From: a virus
Length of the DNA stretch: 33,287 nucleotides
Direction: 5' to 3' (one strand)
Virus record (IMG/VR): IMGVR_UViG_3300034520_000150
Span: 1 to 33,287 of that record
In this document: positions 28,036-33,287 of the stretch, in pieces
Layout of the letters: each line of letters starts with the position of its first letter
How positions within the stretch are numbered: the first letter of the stretch is position 1
The notes under the pieces: model-generated
Told to the model about the DNA's origin: nothing
The model's input: only the letters and a program-made list of their open reading frames with translations
The model's database searches: none
Position numbers and translations under genes: made by a program

Positions 28036-29745
28036 ATGGAAGATACAAAGAGAGCCGTTGCGTATGTGAGAGTTTCAACAGATATGCAGGTAGACGGCTA
28101 CTCTCTTGACGCTCAGAAGGCGTCGATAGAAAGATATGCAAGAGCACATGATATAGAAATTGTGAAAGTGTATAAGGACGAAGGTAGGTCTGGTAAGTCC
28201 ATCGCTGGGCGTGAAGCTTTTATCAGTATGCTTAACGATATAGAGTCTGGTGCTGTAACAGTAGATTATATAATAGTTTACAAGCTTTCCCGCTTCGGGC
28301 GTAATTCGGCCGATGTACTAAACTCTCTGCAACGGATACAACTTCATAATGTAAATTTAATCTGTGCTGATGAAGGATTAAACTCAGCACACGCCTACTC
28401 AAAGCTTATGTTAACAGTTTTATCCGCAGTAGCCGAGCTCGAGCGTGATAATATAGTAGAACAGACTATGTCTGGTCGTAAACAAAAAGCCAGTGAAGGT
28501 AAGTGGAATGGAGGTTTCCCGCCCTACGGATACGGAATAAACGAGGACGATATTTTAGTAATCAATGATAAAGAAGCAGAAGCCATACGCATTATTTATA
28601 AGAAGTACTTAGAGGGTCTTGGGTTCAACGCAATATCAAAATATCTTAAGCGTCAGGGTATAGATAAAATACCTCGCAAAAACGGAACTCTTACACAATG
28701 GAGTGCCAAGCTAATCAAAGACATCATCGACAACCCAGTATATTGCGGGAAAATCGCTTACGGACGACGTACAAAGAAAAAGAAGAAAGGTACAGACAAC
28801 GAGTACCAGACAGTAAAGCAAGTAAAGGACGCCTACATAATTGCTCAGGGAAAACATGAGCCAATTATATCTGAAGAAGATTGGATTAAAGCTCAACAAC
28901 GCAGAGAGGAAACAGGAGTAGCCTCCCCATCTTCTATCGGGCGCAACAGAGTACACCTATTATCGGGGATACTCCGCTGTCCAGAGTGTGGCGGTCCAAT
29001 GTATACCAACAAAAATGCGTGGGTGCGTAAAGACGGAACACCAGTGGAGCGCCACTATTATGTATGCTCCCGTGCCTATCACGCAAGAGGAATAGATTGC
29101 AAGTACAAGGCGAGCCTGCGAGAGGATGTTATTGAGCAAGATGTAATCAAAGCAATAAAGACTTTATCGGCAGACCAAGGCTTTGAGGATGAAGTAAAAG
29201 CCAAGATAGGTAAAACCTTTGATACAGCGGAAATTGATAAAGAGTTGACTCAGTACGAAAAAGCACTTAAACAGGCAACAGCAGTAAAAGATACATTAGA
29301 GCGTGAAATAGATACGCTACCTTACGATGCACCTCACAGAGACAGAAAGTTGCAAGACCTTAACAAGCGATTAGATAAAGCCTATGACGACCTCATCGAG
29401 GTTGAGCAACTTATAGACGACTTAAAAATGCGTCGTGCAGCAATCAGGTCTAATGCTTTATCGGTAGAGCAGATATACACTCTGCTTGAGCATTTCGACC
29501 TCCTCTTTGATAAATTAACAGCTGAGGAAAAACGACAGGTAATATCAGCATTAGTAAAAGAGGTTGAGGTTACTAAAGAGCCGTCTGGCAGAAAAAAGAG
29601 CGACATCAAGAGTCGTTTGAGGTCTATAACCTTTAATTTCCCAATATACTACGACGGTAATGTTGGCGATAAACTTTTGTGGGAAAAAGATACGCACGTT
29701 GAGTGCATAGTTCAGATAAAACGTGCTGAAAGCCGCATGAAATAA
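28036..29745 (+). CDS. int: Large serine integrase
   Basis: About 569 residues from ATG 28036; the upstream in-frame GTG at 28027 lies within the likely ribosome-site region AAGGACGGTG. The catalytic domain starts AVAYVRVSTDMQVDGYSLDAQ, with nucleophile S14 in YVRVST. It is followed by the recombinase domain (WNGGFPPYGYGI...GFNAISKYLKRQGI) and a zinc-ribbon domain with C315/C318 (LRCPECGGPM) and C344/C355. A coiled coil follows (EIDKELTQYEKALKQATAVKDTLEREIDTL). This is the phiC31/Bxb1/TP901-1 type that integrates attP into attB without a tyrosine-type core. Its place at the right end implies that attR lies just downstream. Two divergent-strand motif copies lie around its end (29713, 29802). 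Confidence 0.95.
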   Translation: MEDTKRAVAYVRVSTDMQVDGYSLDAQKASIERYARAHDIEIVKVYKDEGRSGKSIAGREAFISMLNDIESGAVTVDYIIVYKLSRFGRNSADVLNSLQRIQLHNVNLICADEGLNSAHAYSKLMLTVLSAVAELERDNIVEQTMSGRKQKASEGKWNGGFPPYGYGINEDDILVINDKEAEAIRIIYKKYLEGLGFNAISKYLKRQGIDKIPRKNGTLTQWSAKLIKDIIDNPVYCGKIAYGRRTKKKKKGTDNEYQTVKQVKDAYIIAQGKHEPIISEEDWIKAQQRREETGVASPSSIGRNRVHLLSGILRCPECGGPMYTNKNAWVRKDGTPVERHYYVCSRAYHARGIDCKYKASLREDVIEQDVIKAIKTLSADQGFEDEVKAKIGKTFDTAEIDKELTQYEKALKQATAVKDTLEREIDTLPYDAPHRDRKLQDLNKRLDKAYDDLIEVEQLIDDLKMRRAAIRSNALSVEQIYTLLEHFDLLFDKLTAEEKRQVISALVKEVEVTKEPSGRKKSDIKSRLRSITFNFPIYYDGNVGDKLLWEKDTHVECIVQIKRAESRMK

Positions 29746-29918
29746 GGCTTTGCGGGGATTTAGATGAGCGGTCTTTGAAAGGAAAATAGGATGATAAAAC
29801 GCTGATAAAAATGGTTTTTCAATCAGTCAAATATCAATGAGAGCTTTAATCATATCCATGGTTAAGCATTAAATAATGCGACTGCTTATCGTGATAAAGA
29901 AGAATGGTGGTGTAGTAC
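29746..29918. other. Probable right prophage end (attR region)
   Basis: Non-coding 173 bp between integrase and the DUF1232 gene. No repeat matching the left side (440-500) was found, as expected for serine integrases whose core can be as short as 2 bp. GATC reappears at 30077, consistent with a boundary here. CTGATAAAA (29802-29810) is a reverse-strand copy of the prophage motif. Confidence 0.5.
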
Positions 29919-31046
29919 ATGTTGAGGAACATGATTGATAAGTTAAAGAAGCATTCTCGGGAACTAAAAAAAGAAATTTCAGCCTTATACCTTGCGTGTA
30001 AAAAAAAGAATGTTCCCTGGTATGTAAAGGCTATTGCTGCAGTTGTTGTTGCATACGCCTTAAGTCCTGTGGACCTGATCCCTGATTTCATACCTGTATT
30101 AGGTTATCTTGATGATTTAGTCCTTATACCACTTGGAATAACAATAGCAATCAAGCTTATTCCACAGTCAGTAATGGAGGAATGCCGGAGGGAAGCAGGG
30201 GGCTTATTTAAGGATGGTAAGCCCCGTAATTGGAAGGCTGGAGCAGTTATTATACTCATTTGGATTATTTTGCTATGGGTGATAGTTTCAAAGGTGTTTT
30301 CTTTTGAATTGCCTATAGATAATAATACGGCATTAAAGTTTTTACTGCTTTTCACAGGCAGTTTTCTTGCTGCTGCCATATCAGGCGCAGCAGGTTTTGG
30401 AGGTGCACTACTGCTTTTACCCCTCTTATCGAAAACAATCGGTACAACAATGGCTGTTCCAGTTCTTACAGTAGCACAGTTAATTGGCAACCTGTCCAGA
30501 GCCTTTTTTGGGTTTAAACAAATCAAATGGAAGCCTGTATTAATGTTTATATTAGGTGCAGTGCCAATGAGTATTTTAGGAGCATTTTCTTTCGTAAAAG
30601 TACCAAAGGAAATTATAACAAGGGGAATTGGCTTAGCAATCATAGTTTTTGTTATTTTAAAATATTTTAAGGTGCTTAAATTTGAACCCAGTGACAGAAC
30701 GATGTTCGTTGGTGGTGCAGTAACAGGATTAATTTCAGGGCTTGTTGGCAGTGCAGGACCGATTGGTGCAGCATTGTTCCTTTCACTGAACCTTCCGCCT
30801 GTGTCGTATATTGCAAGTGAAGCAGTCACAGCAATCGCTATGCATATTTCAAAGACAATTGTTTATCAAAAGTACCTTGGTATTGGACTGTATGCTCTTG
30901 GCATTGGGCTTTTCATGGGTGTTGCTATGATTGCAGGTACATGGGCTGGAAAAAAAGTGATTGACAAAATGTCCATAGAAAAATTTGTAAAGTTTGTTGG
31001 TGTCCTTCTGGCAGTTATCGGACTTCAAATGCTGATTTTTGGGTAA
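29919..31046 (+). CDS. DUF1232-TauE/SafE (TSUP) fusion membrane protein
   Basis: A 375-residue protein. Residues about 30-95 (WYVKAIAAVVVAYALSPVDLIPDFIPVLGYLDDL) are a DUF1232/YkvA domain with its diagnostic SPVDLIPDFIPVxGYLDDL string. A hydrophobic segment at about 108-127 leads into a TSUP-type transporter with about seven membrane spans (FLAAAISGAAGFGGALLLL; GLISGLVGSAGPIGAALFLS). TSUP proteins move sulfite, sulfoacetate or related organic anions across the membrane. The DUF1232 role is unknown. Codon and oligomer usage differ from the prophage (GATC present, no TTTTATCNG), so the gene belongs to the flank. It has only a weak ribosome site. Confidence 0.85.
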   Translation: MLRNMIDKLKKHSRELKKEISALYLACKKKNVPWYVKAIAAVVVAYALSPVDLIPDFIPVLGYLDDLVLIPLGITIAIKLIPQSVMEECRREAGGLFKDGKPRNWKAGAVIILIWIILLWVIVSKVFSFELPIDNNTALKFLLLFTGSFLAAAISGAAGFGGALLLLPLLSKTIGTTMAVPVLTVAQLIGNLSRAFFGFKQIKWKPVLMFILGAVPMSILGAFSFVKVPKEIITRGIGLAIIVFVILKYFKVLKFEPSDRTMFVGGAVTGLISGLVGSAGPIGAALFLSLNLPPVSYIASEAVTAIAMHISKTIVYQKYLGIGLYALGIGLFMGVAMIAGTWAGKKVIDKMSIEKFVKFVGVLLAVIGLQMLIFG

Positions 31047-31167
31047 TACAAATTTCTTTTAGATGTTGCGATCGATTTTGCAAAGTTACAAAGTACAAAG
31101 GCAAGTGCTTAATTATGCTTGTCTTATATATGACAAAAACTAAATAAAGAATCCCCATTAGCAAATT

Positions 31168-31207
31168 AGCGGTGGCATCTTAGAAATAAGGTGCTGCCGC
31201 TTTTTTT
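31168..31207 (+). terminator. Intrinsic terminator before the ICE-like operon
   Basis: AGCGG...GCA pairs with TGC...CCGCT across 31168-31200, with a small internal mismatch, then TTTTTTT. The 208-bp gap 31047-31254 contains little else that I can identify. Confidence 0.65.
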
Positions 31208-31254
31208 ATGCCCTTTTTTAGGGTGAAAAATCACAAACGATTGGAGGAAATCAA

Positions 31255-31782
31255 ATGTCAAACATCAAGCAAACCATCAAGTTTTTCAGTCCCCTATCGA
31301 TTACAGCGTACCCTTCTAATGAATATGGCGGATGCGGCGCGGACGATCTGCCTGAAGAATTGTCTCCGTCGGAGGCGGTGTATTACATGGATGAAATCCT
31401 TGCCGCCATCGAAAAAGAAAAGCTGCCCAGCGAAGGTGACCGTGGTCTGATGGTTTACTTCTACGACGACCAGGAGCTGTCTGAAAAAGTCTACAGCCTC
31501 CACCCGACAGTTGAAGAATGGAACGGTAAGCTGTGGGGCGTAATGGTAGCAGAGGCTTATGGCGAGCTGACCGAAGCGGAAACAGCCAAGCTGCTTGACT
31601 TTGCCGTTGGTCAAATGTCTGACGGCTGGGGCGAGGGGTTTGAGCAGCGTCCCATTAAAACATGTGACGGTGAAATCTTCGTCAGTTTCTGGAACAGTGA
31701 GGACTTTTTTATCAAGCCGGAACAGGAGCTGAAGCAGGGAGCTGAACAAAACTTCAACGAACAGACGATGGGAGGAATGTAA
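31255..31782 (+). CDS. ICE-associated hypothetical protein, 175 residues
   Basis: ATG at 31255 follows TTGGAGGAAATCA. The protein is acidic with an N-terminal beta segment (IKQTIKFFSPLSITAYPSNEYGGCG) and helical stretches (SPSEAVYYMDEILAAIEKEKLP; GWGEGFEQRPIKTCDGEIFVSFWN). I recall very similar proteins next to YubB-type genes in Tn1549-like conjugative elements, where the role is unknown (sometimes listed as antirestriction-like). It is co-transcribed with the next gene, 1 bp apart. Confidence 0.7.
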   Translation: MSNIKQTIKFFSPLSITAYPSNEYGGCGADDLPEELSPSEAVYYMDEILAAIEKEKLPSEGDRGLMVYFYDDQELSEKVYSLHPTVEEWNGKLWGVMVAEAYGELTEAETAKLLDFAVGQMSDGWGEGFEQRPIKTCDGEIFVSFWNSEDFFIKPEQELKQGAEQNFNEQTMGGM

Positions 31783-31783
31783 C

Positions 31784-32383
31784 ATGCCCAATCATATCAC
31801 AAACATACTTACCGCATATGGTGATAAGGAAAAAGTCAGGGCAATGTTTGAAGCCATTAAAAATGATGAGATTGGAACGGGAAGCATTGACTTCAATAAA
31901 ATTACACCGATGCCGGAACACATCTACAGGGGGGATCTGGGCAGAGAGGAAATAGAAAAGTACGGCGCTGAAAACTGCTGGTACGACTGGAGCATAAAAA
32001 ATTGGGGAACCAAATGGAACAGCTATGGTTATGACGAACATACCGCAGAGAATTTTGATGGCAGCACGGTAAAATTTTTAACCGCATGGAGCAGTATCAA
32101 CGGACTAATAAAAAAGCTTTCCACTATGTTTCCGGATATCTGTTTCGACTACAAATGGGCGGACGAGGACTTTGGCTATAATACCGGCAAGGCAGAGTTT
32201 AAAGGCGGCAAAACCCTGAGTTATTTTACACCAGAAGGCGGTTCTGCCGAGGCGCTTGAGCTGGCGGCAAGTATTCTCGATATAGACCTTGCCGAAGCAG
32301 GATATCTCTACAATGAAAGCACCGGCGAATATGAATATGTGGAAGATGAGCCGGATGAAATTCCTAAGATGGGCGGTGTGTAG
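31784..32383 (+). CDS. YubB/DUF1281-type ferredoxin-like protein of conjugative elements
   Basis: A 199-residue protein starting MPNHITNILTAYGDKEKVRAMFEAIK, the characteristic start of the YubB ferredoxin-like domain family (PNxxxNxLxxxG). It also has WCxxNWGTKWN-like residues (WYDWSIKNWGTKWNSYGYDEHTAENFDGSTVKFLTAWS). The family is common on plasmids and integrative elements of gut Firmicutes, and its function is not established. The preceding gene and the small cysteine protein downstream match the usual accessory block of such elements. Confidence 0.8.
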   Translation: MPNHITNILTAYGDKEKVRAMFEAIKNDEIGTGSIDFNKITPMPEHIYRGDLGREEIEKYGAENCWYDWSIKNWGTKWNSYGYDEHTAENFDGSTVKFLTAWSSINGLIKKLSTMFPDICFDYKWADEDFGYNTGKAEFKGGKTLSYFTPEGGSAEALELAASILDIDLAEAGYLYNESTGEYEYVEDEPDEIPKMGGV

Positions 32384-32478
32384 AAATGCATGCCGCTATT
32401 TTTTTATGAAAGGCAAACGAGCATAAGGCGCTAACTTACGAGGCAGCGTCTTTTTTGTTGCCGGAAAGGAGCTGAACT

Positions 32479-32679
32479 ATGAACACAGACACAAAAACAC
32501 AGGAGAAAAAAACCGGCAGCGATCCTGCGACACCAAGAAAAATTCACAATGTACCCTTGCCAAAAGACACAGAGCGCTGCAAAGGCTGTCCCTATCCTGG
32601 TGTCGGCTTTATCTGCTGGAGTACAGACGGGAGCTGTATGCGGACCGATATGGACAGGATCAGCAGGATGAGGAGGTGA
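32479..32679 (+). CDS. Small cysteine-containing ICE protein, 66 residues
   Basis: ATG at 32479 follows GGAAAGGAG. The C-terminal half has CKGCPYPGVGFICWSTDGSC, four cysteines spaced like a metal-binding knuckle. The N-terminal half is charged and Lys/Thr-rich. Similar short proteins sit upstream of adenine methyltransferase genes in conjugative elements of Clostridia. The function is unknown. The gap of 95 bp before it contains GCATAAGGCGCT...GGCAGCGTC then TTTTTTG, a probable leaky terminator. Confidence 0.6.
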   Translation: MNTDTKTQEKKTGSDPATPRKIHNVPLPKDTERCKGCPYPGVGFICWSTDGSCMRTDMDRISRMRR

Positions 32680-32686
32680 TGACTGA

Positions 32687-33287
32687 TTGAACAGCATTAT
32701 CAGCTGGGTCGGCGGCAAAAAGGCCCTGCGCTCCCTTATCTACCAGCGGATGCCCAAGGAGTATGGGCGGTACATCGAAGTCTTCGGCGGAGGCGGTTGG
32801 GTACTATTCGGCAGGAAGCCGGATACAAGCATGGAGGTCTATAATGACTACAACACCGACCTTGCCAACCTGTTCCGCTGCGTCAAGGAGCGTCCTCTTG
32901 CCCTGCTCAAGGAGTTGAATTTCCTGCCCCTAAACGGCAGGGACGAATTCAACGTCCTCAAAAAATATCTTGAAAAGGAGGAATTCACCAGCGAATACCT
33001 GCGGGAGGAATTGGAACTGGCGGAGAACTGTCTGTCCCCGCCACAGTTTGAGGAAATCAAATCGATCCTCATTGAAAACGCGACCATGTCGGACGTAAAA
33101 CGCGCCGCCGCCTTCTTCAAGCTGATCCGCTACAGCTACGGCAGCGGCTGCACCTCATATAGCTGCCAGCCCTTTGATATCCGGAAAACCTTCCACCTTA
33201 TATGGTCGGGAAGCCGCAGGCTTAAGGATACGGTCATCGAGAATAAAGACTTTGAGGCGTTGATCCTTCAATACGACAGGGACAACG
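32687..33287 (+). CDS. D12-class DNA adenine methyltransferase, N-terminal part (3' truncated by window)
   Basis: The likely start is TTG at 32687, 6 nt after AGGAGGTGAT, giving LNSIISWVGGKKALRSLIYQRMP. SWVGGKKALRSLI and YIEVFGGGGWVLFGRKP are the motif X and motif I signatures of D12-class (Dam-type) enzymes, which bind S-adenosylmethionine and methylate N6 of adenine. The DPPY motif would lie beyond the window edge. It belongs to the ICE-like operon with the three preceding genes. Many D12 enzymes act on GATC, but the target here is unknown. This stretch itself has three GATC sites. Confidence 0.85.
   Translation, partial: MNSIISWVGGKKALRSLIYQRMPKEYGRYIEVFGGGGWVLFGRKPDTSMEVYNDYNTDLANLFRCVKERPLALLKELNFLPLNGRDEFNVLKKYLEKEEFTSEYLREELELAENCLSPPQFEEIKSILIENATMSDVKRAAAFFKLIRYSYGSGCTSYSCQPFDIRKTFHLIWSGSRRLKDTVIENKDFEALILQYDRDN

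Larger units (their letters stand above)
173..28426 (+). repeat. Dispersed strand-biased motif TTTTATCNG, about 50 copies
   Basis: Starts counted by hand: 173, 1234, 1646, 1883, 2571, 3228, 4907, 5438, 6004, 6568, 7741, 8486, 8970, 9075, 9771, 11605, 12314, 12536, 13220, 13492, 13766, 14516, 14793, 14953, 15889, 16366, 18005, 19472, 20025, 20833, 21062, 21282, 21624, 21783, 22399, 22985, 24032, 24284, 24704, 25038, 25188, 25713, 26527, 26665, 26888, 27246, 27678, 27943, 28218, 28418. Reverse-strand copies: 2036, 29713, 29802. TTTTATTCG, TTTTATTGG and CTTTATCNG variants add about 20 more. The chance expectation is about one per strand. Confidence 0.9.

Noticed and set aside
440-29918. attL/attR direct repeat
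   Set aside because: I compared 430-500 with 29746-29918 and found no shared string longer than chance. Serine integrase cores can be 2 bp, so absence is not informative.
30104-30829. Leftward 241-codon frame opposite the TSUP gene
   Set aside because: Long only because of the base composition of the membrane protein on the + strand; no start signals and no recognisable domain.
1-33287. tRNA, rRNA or known riboswitch genes
   Set aside because: I saw no cloverleaf with a TTCRANNC arm and no recognisable riboswitch core on either strand by eye. A covariance-model search would be needed to be sure.

Overview
The window is mostly a prophage, about 29 kb, of a Gram-positive host. It is probably a gut Clostridia/Lachnospiraceae-type Firmicute, judging from the strong AGGAGG ribosome sites, the roughly 42% GC estimated by eye, the large serine integrase and the Tn1549-like genes next door. 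On the left it abuts the 3' end of an RlmD-type 23S rRNA methyltransferase gene (3-440). On the right it abuts a DUF1232-TauE/SafE gene and the start of what looks like an integrative conjugative element (31.2 kb onward, ending in a truncated D12-class adenine methyltransferase).

Layout: (1) 483-1549, a leftward two-gene operon with a small serine recombinase and a zinc-ribbon protein. (2) 1550-2135, a non-coding control region with an AT-rich core, four helically phased ACAGATA repeats and a consensus promoter. (3) 2136-4569, small early-type genes, an HNH endonuclease and a HTH protein. (4) 4755-7028, packaging: putative TerS, a P-loop-less partial copy of TerL, then full TerL. (5) 7041-13964, portal, protease with nested scaffold, capsid, connectors, and two membrane proteins including an LLH-type holin. 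(6) 13966-24634, tail tube, chaperones joined by a -1 frameshift, tape measure, hub, baseplate and fibre proteins, and a gene with a pure QEV minisatellite. (7) 24712-25710, amidase endolysin. (8) 25747-28026, regulatory module: four copies of a 13-bp palindrome upstream of a HTH gene, a leftward HTH-DNA methyltransferase and two tiny genes. (9) 28036-29745, large serine integrase.

The structural genes form a nearly continuous rightward operon with short gaps, ATGA overlaps and strong Shine-Dalgarno sites. Together they encode a siphovirus-like particle of modest tail length (751-residue tape measure). No replication genes were recognised, so the element may rely on host or helper replication.

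Two genome-scale signals are not explained by the genes. The 9-mer TTTTATCNG occurs about 50 times on the + strand from 173 to 28,426, and about 3 times on the - strand. It keeps that orientation inside genes of either direction. The tetramer GATC is completely absent from bases 1-30,076 but occurs 9 times in the last 3.2 kb. Both were counted by hand from the sequence.
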